Shown piece after piece: positions 24,927 to 35,965 of a stretch of 64,000 bases of DNA. Below the pieces are notes generated by a model. It made no database searches and was not told where the DNA came from. It worked only from the letters and a program-made list of their open reading frames with translations. How positions within the stretch are numbered: the stretch's first letter is position 1; each line of letters opens with the position of its first letter. The stretch comes from Pyrocephalus nanus (Eukaryota; Chordata; Aves; Passeriformes; Tyrannidae): positions 76,793,843 to 76,857,842 of the forward strand of contig CM076260.1 in NCBI GenBank assembly GCA_038380795.1, written 5' to 3'. Made by a program: the position numbers and the translations under genes.

Positions 24927-24970
24927 TTGTGCGTGTGGTGTGTGTATGTGTGTGTGTGTGTATGTATGTT
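24927..24970 (+). repeat. TG/TATG microsatellite
   Basis: Interrupted TG repeat running into TATG units. It is likely polymorphic. Confidence 0.85.
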
Positions 24971-25199
24971 TCTGTTTTGCTTTTGTTGAACTCCCAGGAA
25001 GAGGTTTAAACATGAAGGCATAACTTTCAAACCTTAGCATGGCTAAATATGAAGCAACGCTGCCATTTTTTTTTTTCCTTTTTGTGCCTCCATCTAGATC
25101 TGTCACATAATTTAAAGCAATTTAAACCACAATTTAACCACAGGAGAGCTAATAGTGTGGAAAAAAAAAAAACAACCCTGATGAATTTTGTTTCCGCAG

Positions 25200-25256
25200 C
25201 ACGATATTATCAAAGATTTAAGAAACAAATTTGCCAGCCTCGGCGAGAACTCTCTG
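25200..25256 (+). CDS. Candidate in-frame 57-nt cassette exon within RYR2
   Basis: A TTTTGTTTCCGCAG acceptor is followed by 19 stop-free codons, HDIIKDLRNKFASLGENSL, and the donor GTAACA. The host intron is phase 0, so inclusion would add 19 residues between VKSFE and EKEMEK, the same site used by the VTGSQRSK microexon. The peptide reads like an amphipathic helix. The segment has several CpGs (ACGA, CTCGGCGAG), unusual for this AT-rich intron and suggestive of conservation. I know of no such insert in mammals. It could still be a chance splice-site pair. Confidence 0.4.
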
Positions 25257-26089
25257 GTAACAGCATAAATGTCTGTGTTGGTTTGCTTTTGAGTTAAAGG
25301 TTTCTTTTTCATTCATTTGAACATATTTCTCTTTTTTACCTCTTCTTTTTTAATTTATTATTCATATCCTCTATTTAGCAAGCCTTCATTTTTTAAACCT
25401 CTTCCATCTTCCAATGTATTTTTTCTGTAACTTGGATGGAAAGTTTATGGCAGCAAAGCTGTCATTCTGGCTACTTCTGCTGCAGCTGTTCCTGCTTTTA
25501 GGTCATACATGTTTTGGGCGTTGTGTTTTTGGACATGATACTAACTGATTGTGTCATGTTCCTTTTGAGTAAGCTTTTTACCACGCCATCTGATGGACTC
25601 ACTGTCATAGGGCTCTATGCAACTTCCATTTTGCAACTTATACTGCTTAGTCATCCTCAATTCTCCAGCAAACTTCAATTAACTTGATGAAAGTTCAAAC
25701 TCATCTGGAATTAACTGTGCCTTTATGTTTGCTCTTTATGCTCTTCTTTATGTTTTCAGTAGTAGTTTAAATGACAAAAAACAAACTTCACCATTGCTCA
25801 AGCAACGCCATGCAGTATTGTTTGTTGCCGCTAGAGAATGCAAAATATAAAAGCACAGTGTATTCTGTCAAATATTCTGTTAGCAGGGTGAGCAATCTAT
25901 ATTGTAATGTAATGATATGTTTTGAAAAAAATTCTGAGATGCTTCTGTTACTCTGGTATTCATCAACAACTTGCAACTCAAGAGCCACATACTGAGCAGT
26001 ATGAAGTTATGGTCACACTATAGAAGATAATTAAGAGTATGAACTGTTGCACAAAAACATGGCACAAAAGTGCAAGTTTGATACATGCA

Positions 26090-26108
26090 GTATATATATA
26101 TATATATA
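26090..26108 (+). repeat. (TA)n dinucleotide repeat
   Basis: About nine uninterrupted TA units. Confidence 0.85.
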
Positions 26109-26351
26109 ATGAACATGGGCTTTGAACAATTGAGATGACTCTTTCCAGATAAACTGCTAAAAACATATTAAAGAAAAATACTAAGTAGACATTATTACTT
26201 GATCCTGGTAAATATTTGTTCAGTAGCATTGTATGTATTAAAATGGTCTATGATGTTGCCATAGAGCCCATATACTAAGAGAAAACCAAAAACTTTTGGA
26301 GGACTGATAGTAACTGAAGTCTCATCTTAAATGACTGGAATTTTTATTCAG

Positions 26352-26451
26352 GAAAAAGAAATGGAAAAGCAAAAACTTTTGTATCAACAAGCCAGACTTC
26401 ATGATCGGGGTGCTGCTGAGATGGTTCTGCAAACCATCAGTGCTAGTAAAG
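26352..26451 (+). CDS. RYR2: RYR2 exon (about human exon 81)
   Basis: 33 codons plus one base, [20 protein letters not shown] through [12 protein letters not shown]. It is core solenoid helix after the alternative-insert site. The conserved [13 protein letters not shown] is RYR2-like. The acceptor is TTTTTATTCAG and the donor is the consensus GTAAGG. Confidence 0.97.
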
Positions 26452-27336
26452 GTAAGGTTTTGGTGTGTAGGTTAACTTTTAAACCTTATTTCTAATGAAC
26501 TTTGAAATGATCGTGTTTTTTATTGGACAAAACCTGCAGATGTTCGGCACTATGGTCTGCTTTCAAAATGAACCCAGAGTTTCAAAAACTGCTGACAACT
26601 AATCCGGAAAATGATGACTAGTTCTCAAGAGTCTGTTCTTTCTTTGGTAGTTATTATTATTTTTTCTAGTGCTAATTGAGAGGAGGTGTGAAAAACTTCA
26701 TAGCTTTAGCAGTATGCCATGACAAAATGACCCTCAAATTCTGGAGTGTGTACTATTTTGGAGTAGATGCAGACTTTAGTCCTTTTATTATTCCCCAAAT
26801 ATCTGCTTTATTGGTGTACTTTGATAAAAAATTTCAGAAGTGTAAATGATGCTTTTGTCCCTTAGAAACCATCTTACTCTAAGCTGTTTCATTTTTACTG
26901 TTGTGGTTTGTTTCCACAGTAGTGATGTTTTAAAAATTCCTATTTACAAATTTTGTTTGCTGTAACTAAATGCTTAGATCATTTCATTTTCTGAAGAAAC
27001 TGGAAAAAAAAACATCTAGAGTGGCATGCAGAGGAGACACCTTGTTAAACTTGATAGCTAGCTTAAAATTGTGCACCTGGCCTTAAATCAACTGTTGGAT
27101 GCTCTAACGATTGAAACACGATTTATTTTCAGTGAGCTCAGTTCTTCCTGCCTTATATCTTTTATACCTCTTTTGTGTGCTGTGTATGCATTACACTGTC
27201 TATAGACACTCAGGAAGCTATTAAGTCACACTAGAGATTATGAAGGGTCTGTTTTACAAGTCATTGAACGGTTAAATTAATAGAACATTCTTATTTTATA
27301 TATGATCTAAAAGTGTATTTTAAAATAATTTTTCAG
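26452..27336 (+). other. Intron 81-82
   Basis: AT-rich. Nothing recognised. Confidence 0.85.
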
Positions 27337-27416
27337 GTGAGATGGGGCCAATGGTTGCAGCTACCCTAAAGCTAGGAATTGCCATCTTAAATGGAGGAAA
27401 TTCTACTGTTCAGCAG
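27337..27416 (+). CDS. RYR2: RYR2 exon (about human exon 82)
   Basis: Two bases complete Gly. Then 26 codons, EMGPMVAATLKLGIAILNGG to STVQQ. Met replaces the Thr I recall in mammals (GETGPM), a residue shared with RYR3. Core solenoid, with no known ligand site. Donor GTGAGG. Confidence 0.97.
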
Positions 27417-29403
27417 GTGAGGTATTAATTTCTTTTCACCCATTCTAGTCAGTACAGATCTCTATACCATGGTCATTATTATTGTAGTAGCGCATTACGT
27501 AGTGTGCCTGTTTGTCACACGCTGTTTATCCTCTTACTCTTGTTCCCAGAAAAAAAATAGTATACCAGAGTATCTTGTTTGGTAGGTATCTATTTCTTAT
27601 TTGAATACAAGGCTAAAAGAATTTTGTTTTGTGCTTCAGGTGGAAGGAGGAAGTTTTATGTTATTTACTTCTTTGGGAGGAAAGTGTCCTTGGGAGACTG
27701 CCACAGTCAGTAGAGTAAAATGGCTGACCCAATCTTCACCAAAAAGAATGATATACAACTTCAGAAGTCCTTAGCTTATGCAATGGAGAGTCTTGCCAAT
27801 AAAAGCAGAGTACTCAAGCTTGATTCACTAATCTATCATAAGATAATTTGTGGATCAGTGGACAAGTCTGGTATTTTAAGAGTATCCTATTGAAGAGGAG
27901 ACTGATACAGAGTACATTCAGGGTTCTGTCCTAGCTGAAGATTCCTGAGTCAAGAAGGCTTCATACGTACCATTCTAAATTACTGTAGGACAGTTTGAAG
28001 TATACAAACAACTGGGAACAGTTGTCCCAAATTAAGCAGACACTGAAGCAGCTGAATGCAACCAAAAATAATGTTCTTTTCAGGATCTATCATTATCAGG
28101 AATTGACCAGAAAGACTACAAATTGCGCTGAAAGTATCTGCTCAAACCAATGCCTGTTCTTTGTGATATCATGATATTAAGTTAGCAAAATCCTGGCATT
28201 TGTACATAGTAATTTAATTTGAAATCCTACAATCAATTTTTTTAATTATTTGACGAAGTCTTAACAGATCAGAATGCATGAAACAATTATTAGTATGGTT
28301 ACATTAATACTAATGGTACTCATCTAAACGGCATACTTAAACATATAACATAAAAGCTTCAGCAATGCAGTTTGAATTCCCGTTTTTTCAGTTGCCTCAT
28401 TTCTAACTGTTTTCTCTGGTGTTATGCTCACCTTTCCAATATTCCCTTAGTTTGTTGGATCAACTCTTCAGTCTTCCTTGGGAAGCATGATATGGGTGGG
28501 GGGAGAGGTACAGAAGTGGTTTTGAAAAGTCATCACCATCATCCTCTGGAGTTCTTTGCTTTGATTAGTGTACTGTTGTTGATAGTGGTATTCTTTTTCC
28601 ATGATCTTGGGTCTACTTGGGGTTGTGCTGATGTGTTTTGTTAACGCCATCTGCTTATGCACACTTCATTTTATAGGTTACTTATTATCCACTTTTTCCT
28701 ATTATTTTTGCTATTTGCAAAAATAGATTTATCCTCATTTGTAACATGAATTCTTGCAGCTTTCCTACTAAGATTGATCTTTAGGTTCGTGATTTTTGCT
28801 CACAACTGAGAATTCTGGTGTCATCCTCAACTGCTGTTACCATTCACTCAACAACACATTGCATTCTAGAATAAAAGTTCTCTGAATTATTATTACATAT
28901 TGTTATTACAATCTGTTTTCATACAGGTATTATGTATTGCAATAAAGCTAAAACAAATTTCAAAACATGTTCAAATTGTTGTTGCAGCTAAAATAATTTT
29001 AAACAAACTGCAGCTCTGAAAAGCCCAGTCTGGTGTTGAAACAATAGTGTTAGTACAAATTTTTGGCCTAGTAGTGGCAAGGTAGCATATATATTAACCA
29101 CTGAATTCTGCTGGCTGTGTTGACTTTAGTTACTATCTCCATTTTTAATGCTTTAGGAAGGAATATCCAAAGTAGATGTACTTTACTTTTCTGGAAAGTA
29201 CATGAGCATTAAATATTATTTTTGGGTTTGATACCTGCATTTTTCTCTGCAGGACACTTATCCAATTTGTAAATATTAGAGACATTTCCAAACACCAGCA
29301 TCAGCGTCTCTAATAATGTAGAATCTATATAATATTAAGTTACCTAAATTAACACATAATATGAATAATAATTCTCTGCATAAATTATTTGTGTTTGCTG
29401 CAG
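27417..29403 (+). other. Intron 82-83 (2.0 kb)
   Basis: Nothing recognised. The open stretch around 28372-28644 lacks coding character. Confidence 0.8.
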
Positions 29404-29480
29404 AAAATGCTTGACTACCTCAAAGATAAAAAGGATGTAGGATTCTTTCAGAGCCTTGCTGGTCTTATGCAGTCCTGTAG
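29404..29480 (+). CDS. RYR2: RYR2 exon (about human exon 83)
   Basis: 25 codons plus two bases, [20 protein letters not shown] to LMQSC and the start of Ser. Identical to the mammalian protein as I recall it. The donor GTAAGA is strong. Confidence 0.97.
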
Positions 29481-30755
29481 GTAAGAAAGTATCTACTTAA
29501 AAAAAATTATTATTTTGAATTTATATTGTATTCCATGGGATTTGTGGTTTTGGATAGATCTTTTTGCAAACACTACTTGGGGATTGCAATGTGCTAGATT
29601 TGGGATAAAGGATGGGGTGGTGCTTGTGGTGTGAAAGTCTTTGTCATTTGGATCTTTGTAAAAGAGCTCTTGTCACAAATGTTTATGTAATTTGTGTAAT
29701 TCTGAGATATGCCAGAAAACAACTCTGGAGTTAGGAGCATTCCTCAGAGGCAAATCCATAACTCTGGAAATATTCTGTAATCCTGCAGATACCAGGTTAA
29801 TGATCAATGTTAAGTAATCATAAAGATTTTGGGAAAACCCAGCTTTGTTAGAAATATTCATAGGACTTGTTAGAAGTCAGAAAAAGGAATGTGTCTATCG
29901 TGTTTTAGGAAATTGTGGTGATACAGTGACCTTTTGTCCATTCATGCTTATTGACAGTTTGATTTCACATATAAATGTATATGTTTAGATGCTTTATATC
30001 TAATTCCTTAGAATAAACCATATCAATAAATAATTTTTAATGGACATAAAGTATAGGACTAAAAAGGGCTTCCTGGATTGAATGTTTAGTCTTCTTGTTA
30101 TGTCAAGGGTACAGTGTTATATACTTTTTTCTTAACACTGTCTCCAGCAAAGTTTCATTTTGAAGTCAGTGAGATTTCTTGCCAGCAGAGCTGCTGTTGT
30201 AGTTCTAGGTTCATCTGACTTTCATAAGCATTCTTGCTTATGAACTGAAGTTATCCATGGTTAGCTGATATGCAAAGCCCTCAAAGCAGAACTTCACAGG
30301 TTCACAAATGGAAATATGCAAGGTATACATTCCTTAAATTGGGTTAGTTGAATACATATTCCCTTTTGGCAGCTTCAGATTTTCAGAATGTGGAGGGAGG
30401 GAAGAACTAAGTGGAACTAATAATGACAGTTTCTTAATATATATTGCTGCTTGGGATGAACTGGGCTATAATACAAAAATAGTCAGTAATATGGCTTCTT
30501 TGTAACACCTAAAAATGCGTATGAGTATTACAAATGAATACATTCACTTTTTTTGGTCAGTCATAAAATGAAGGTCAAGTCTGTAGAGGTGACTTTTGTA
30601 ATCTTTTAGCAGATGTGATATTAAGCCACTGAAATGTATCTTCTTGATGCGCATATGATTAGAAACTCAAATCACAAATACATTTAACTTTCAGAAAATT
30701 AAATATTGCATACATTTAATTAATCACAGGACAAATGTCGTTTTTCTCACTGCAG
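29481..30755 (+). other. Intron 83-84 (1.3 kb)
   Basis: AT-rich. Nothing recognised. Confidence 0.85.
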
Positions 30756-30829
30756 TGTTCTTGACCTAAATGCATTTGAACGTCAGAACAAAGCAGAAGG
30801 CCTTGGCATGGTGACTGAAGAGGGATCAG
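30756..30829 (+). CDS. RYR2: RYR2 exon (about human exon 84)
   Basis: The Ser codon is completed, then [24 protein letters not shown] follows and one base of Gly. Core solenoid, at the start of the RIH-associated region shared with IP3 receptors. Its downstream boundary corresponds to the ASII alternative site of RYR1, where a short VINRQN exon is spliced. The donor GTACTA is weak. Confidence 0.97.
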
Positions 30830-30894
30830 GTACTATTGATTCAGCAGAAATTTTCTGTGAACTTTTATCTTAACATTTTGCAGAAGCAAGCTGA

Positions 30895-31138
30895 AAGAAC
30901 TGATGGGAGGTTTAGGTCAGATATTAAGAAGAGACTCTTCACCCAGAGGGTGGTTCAGCACTGGAACAGACTCCCCAGGGAAGTAATCACAGCTCCAAGC
31001 CTGTCAGAGCTCAAGAAGTGTTTGGACAATGCCCTCAGGCACATGGTGTGACTCTTGAGGCTGTCCTGTACAGGGCCAGGAGTTGGACTCAGTGATCCTT
31101 GTGAGTCTTTTCCAACTCAGGATGTTCTATAATTTTAT
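30895..31138 (+). mobile_element. CR1 LINE fragment (end of ORF2 plus 3' UTR)
   Basis: Sense-oriented CR1. Conceptual translation includes RLFTQRVVQHWNRLPREV and PSLSELKKCLDNAL, the typical C-terminal end of the CR1 reverse-transcriptase ORF. The 3' UTR follows, ending TTCCAACTCAGGATGTTCTA and TTTTATG. It is 5'-truncated and inactive, and lies only about 65 bases beyond an exon donor site. Confidence 0.92.
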
Positions 31139-34100
31139 GAACCTGTAAATATACAGAGAGAAGCTGAAGCTAAAACAGGATTCCTAAAAGTGGGTTATAT
31201 TTATTTAATTTGCATACCCAAGCTCATCCTTGTCAACAGTAAATCACTAACATGTGTTGGATTTCAGAATGGTCTCAGAGGACTCTTACCCATTATTCTG
31301 AATAAGTGAAGACATTATATGTAAAATTGAAAACATATTCTGATTACAAACAGCAGTGTTTATGCATGCAAAACATTTCAGAAGTCCCTAACCAATTTCA
31401 GTATAAAATGAAATTAAAAGTTCCCACCTGATTTCCTAAATTGAAAACCACACAATTTAGTTAAGCTATAAGTTAAATATAAGAGATCAGGAGAACTTTA
31501 TTTGCTGTTTGGAGAAAAGCCTATGGGAAAGCTTTTTCTTTTCTGTTTGCCTTTGGAAAATAATACAACATTTTTACTTTACTTTTGACTTTGAACCAAT
31601 TTGGCTTTCTGCCCTCATTATTGTCAGTTCACTGTCAATTCCTTTTCTCTGTCTGACAGTAAATTCTACTGTTCCGTTACTGTGGTTGCCTGGAAATATT
31701 AAGTTCATTCTTATTATACTTAAGAGAGCGACCAAAGCACATTCTCCTCCCTTATCCTCAGAATTTTTTACCGTGCATTTTATGTTTAAATCCTACAGTG
31801 ACCTAATCTTTTAACATGTTTTTTATCTTAAAAACAAGGTAAAAAAGCTTGACTGTATAATCCTTATTGCACTTGAAGGATCATAGTTCATACCAGCAAC
31901 ACTGCATATCTCATTGTCTGTTGTGCCAGTAGATCTTTTATGCGGCCTATTTCTTTAGTATTTAGCTGCTTGTCTCAGATAATGATTTTTCATGAACTAT
32001 TAAATCTAACTGAATGACTTCAAGACCAGTCTAAGATGCTGCTTCTCTGAAAGTGCTGCCATGGTTTAAATTATAGATCAAGTCCTACTAGACTTATATG
32101 AGTAAACAAAAAAAATAAATAAAACCAAGTGGATAAAATTCGGCTACAAGATTGTGAATTGAGGACTGGTGCAGCCATCTGGCGTATAAATTTTAGCCAT
32201 TACTCTAATGTTTTACTGAGGATTACTCTACAAAATGTTTTGTTCTTTTGGACAATATTTCTATTATTATATAATTAAAATTATTCATAATGTTGGATTT
32301 TGAAATGGACTGTCGAGATATCAGCTCATTATTCTTTTACCCACTGCTCTGTTTCTAACAGTGACTGATTTTGCATGAAAATATAAATAAATCCTTAAAT
32401 GCTGCATAAATGACTCTACTAATATTAAGAATATTTTGTGCTTCCTCTTTTGAGGGACTTTTTTTCCCTTTTCTGTTTATTTGATGTTTCTCTTTTAGTA
32501 GAGAACTAATTTTGCCAAAACCAATACTAACTGTACTTTGTATTTTCTAAAAACAAGTTCTCACCTTTTTTTTCCCCCGTTTCTTTTTCTTTGAACTAAT
32601 TGTCCTGTCCTCCCTTCCTCAGTCATCACTCATGAGCGTGGTAATTATTAAAAACAACTGCCTATTCCTAATTTTTCCTGCTCTTAGCTTTGTGTCAGCA
32701 CTGTACAGCTCCTGAACATTATGAAATTTTTTTTGTTCCTGTAAGATTGCTGAACTAGTGTGACTTTTCTATTATTATTACAATTGTTTATTCTAAAATT
32801 CTTGGTGTACATGGCAAATCTCCCTACTTTGATCTTCCTCCCTTTCTCAGGATTTACACAGTGATTGACACACTAGATATAAGAGCAGCAAGCTTTTTTA
32901 TGCTTTTTATTTCCTGTTCTTTTTTATTTATTTTCATTTTAATTAGCCCAGTATCTGCGATGGATGAATGTTAAAAGGAAAATAATATTATATATATACA
33001 CAAAGCCTTGTGCTATAGTCCTCCTGTAGACTTTATGTTGTGTATTGAATGTGGCTTTATTGCTGCACTGATTTGTGCAAGCCCAGGAAATCAGTGGTGG
33101 ATCCAGTGAGGATTTGAGGGTGGTTAGTAAAGAGAGGATATGCCACTGGCTAGGTTTATCTAATGCAGTCAGGAGCTGATACAAGAAAGAGGTGGTGCAT
33201 CACTAATTTAGAGGAATCAATACTGTTTGCAGGTGCTTCTTCCTTGTTAGGGAAGCTACTTTGATGTGTTAAGGTTGCTCTACCTCAGAGGTTCTTCAAG
33301 TAATAGAAAAGCTTTGTAGGAGCAGTTGCCGTGAGATGTTCATGTCACCATGTGACAAGAGAATTTAAAATATGTATACCAGCCAGCAGAAACAATAATC
33401 TCAAACACAGCAGGTGTCTTTTCATTAGCCAAATGTTGGAGAGGAGGCTGATCTGGTGTTTTATTTGTTTTCTCACAGAAAATTTTTTTATTTGGCAGAT
33501 TAACAAAATTCTAAATGGTGATTAGGATCATTTTCTTTTTGTTTTCTTTGTTACTGAGCAGCAGCAGCATCAAGATACAGTAATCACTGTCAAAGATTTC
33601 TTGGCACAAGGGGATAATATTTGCTAACAGCATTTTTTCTTGTGTATTATTATTCAGCTACTGAAAATTCAAGAAAACAGGAAAAGCAAATTAAACCAAA
33701 AAAGACTGTAATTTTCCTTTTCAGGGTTACATTATTGTTGATATTATACTACCTTCAATTAAGTTTTTTTTAAATATTATAAAGCACACCTTTTTCAGTT
33801 AATGGAAAAGTAGCTTACATAGGAGCTGTACAGGTACTGATATTAATACCTGATAGCATTAGAAGGCCAAGCCAGTGTGTCTGTGGGGAAAATCCTGTAG
33901 TGAACAGTTTCAAAGTATCTAGATTTTATGGGATATCCAAGCTCTTATGTCCGTTTGCAATCCTATGAATAAACATCTGTAAATCCTACAAAGAAAGTAC
34001 CAAAGATTTGAAAGATTTTCTCTCCTTTTTGTTTTTGAGGGAAATGCTTATAAGTAATTATTTACTCCTCAATTAAAGGAAATTTTTTGATTCCCAGGGG

Positions 34101-35500
34101 AATGATGGGAAGTAAAATGTGCATTTTAGCGGTTTCTCATGTCATCTGCTGCAGAAGCGCATTAATGAGTAATTGTCATTGAGTTTGCAACCTCTAAGCC
34201 TGAAACTATTATTCTTGAAGTCAAAGAAAAACCACTTTTGACACTTATGGGAATAGAGTCAACATTTCCTCAGATGCAATCCTTGTTTCTGGTCCCATGT
34301 CAGCCTTAGCAATAGATAGAAAGCCCTGTATTGAGTCAACATGGATGTGAGATTTATTGCTCTATTCCAATTGTTTCTTTGTGCTGTCCACATCGTAAGT
34401 GCCTTGTCCTGATATTCCTCTGACTGGTACTACCTTCCCTTTTCAAACCCTGGAACCCCCACTGGTAACAACATTGATGGTTCTTTAGCAAATGTGTTTC
34501 TTACTTGTTTTTGTGGTGTACTCAATGTTGTTTCTTCTGTATGTATTTTGTTTTCATTGTTCTGTTTCCTTTTCCAAAAAGGAGGGTTCAAAACCAAAGA
34601 CATGTAGAAATGCTTATTAACTTGCAATGGGTTTTCATTTAACACTCATACTCTTTGCTATTTCACTGTGAGTCACAAAAATCTTGAAAGTGCAATGTTT
34701 TTCTCCTTTGGAGAGATTTGCATTACTTATCATATGAAGTACAAAATCTAAGATTTTACATTTACACTTATATTATTTTACCTTTCCCCCCCCCTTTTTT
34801 CAGAAAGGTCTATTTTAGTTTTTAATCTTTTAATATTGTATCTTGGCATCCTTTTGTTTCTCCATAAGTTTTCAGAAGGCCTATTTTAATAAAATACAAT
34901 TTTAGAATGAGATTTGATCTATCAGTAGCTCTTAAAGGACTCTCTCTCAATTTGAGTGAGAGTGGTATACGTGATATAATAACTAGCTGTACTGTGGGTT
35001 CGTATCAGGGCTGTTTTCAGCCATTAACAGTGTGAAATCAATAAATACGCTCTTGTTCTTCACTAACCTAGTCTCACTTAAATTGGATGTTTAAACTCTG
35101 TGTGATCCACTGCAGCCTACATTGGAGATGTGTTTTCCACCTTTATATCACTGTATTTGAATCAGTGTTTACATTTAAAAGGGAACTGGAGTAACTTCAG
35201 TTCAGAGAAGTTCTTCAGTGTCAGCCAGTGAGAAAACAAGTACTTTCTTATTTGAGTTAGCTTGTTGAGAAATCAAAAGTATGCAGGACTCACAATCCAA
35301 CACAGTGTGGTCTGTGTCTTGTAAAAAGAATAAATTCACTTGCTTTATTGTGGCAGAGTTTTGCTCTTGCTCAACAACCATCAAAGAAGAGCCCTGTTCC
35401 CTTTTGAAAGCTGAAAGTATTTGTATATTTCTGTAATATGCAGCATCAGACTTGTGTTTCTGAGTAGTAATAGAAGTCAGATCTTTTCCATTGAAGATTT

Positions 35501-35526
35501 AAAAAAAAAAAAAAAAAGAGAGAGAG
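35501..35526 (+). repeat. A17 run plus (GA)n
   Basis: 17 A followed by about five GA units. Low complexity. Confidence 0.85.
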
Positions 35527-35938
35527 AATTATTGAACTTGTACACATGCACTTTCAAGGAAAAAAACATGTATTTATTTTTCATTGAATTTTATTTTCAT
35601 TTCCTCCACATGATACCTCTGTTCCTGTATATCACAAACACAAACTGCCAGTTTTGCAAAAGCTGTAGGCCTAAAGCCTCCATGTGTGCAGCCATATCAT
35701 TTACATACAGCATGAGCAATGGCAGCATTTTAACAGCTAAGCACATATATGCCAGAATATAGTCCATATCAACAGAAATTTGTGACAGGCTAAATCGTAC
35801 TCTGTGCAGTGTATAGGCTTTTAAGTACGGTATCTTTGCAAATCCTTGTGCGAACTGATATGAATTTGTGTGCACGACAACAACGGTTGCTCCCATAGAT
35901 TTTATAGAAAGAAATGGATCTCCTTTTCTGTTCTGTAG

Positions 35939-35965
35939 TTACCAGTGAGGCACCACTTGCAGTCA
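35939..35965 (+). CDS. Candidate 27-nt microexon at the ASII-equivalent position
   Basis: A strong acceptor, CTCCTTTTCTGTTCTGTAG, is followed by 27 bases and the donor GTAAGT. The host intron is phase 1 and 27 is a multiple of three. Inclusion would change EEGS-G-EKV to EEGS-VTSEAPLAVR-EKV. RYR1 carries an optional 6-residue exon here and RYR3 has extra residues at the same place. Microexon-sized splice pairs arise by chance in 8 kb of intron, so this stays tentative. Confidence 0.25.

Larger units (their letters stand above)
20414..26351 (+). other. Intron part after the 24-nt microexon (5.9 kb)
   Basis: Holds a GT tract at 21843-21866, a CR1 fragment at 23044-23112, (TTTG)n at 24028-24052, a TG tract at 24927-24970, the candidate 57-nt exon at 25200-25256 and a TA repeat at 26090-26108. 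Otherwise AT-rich and unremarkable. Confidence 0.75.

Noticed and set aside
30836..31051. 71-codon open frame as a separate gene
   Set aside because: It is the end of CR1 ORF2 (HWNRLPREV wording) preceded by unrelated intron sequence.
32699..32740. Splice-like 42-nt segment in intron 84-85
   Set aside because: In the required phase 1 it meets TGA after five codons.
34781..34803. Very strong pyrimidine tract and CAG
   Set aside because: No donor in a sensible position or phase follows; probably simple sequence.
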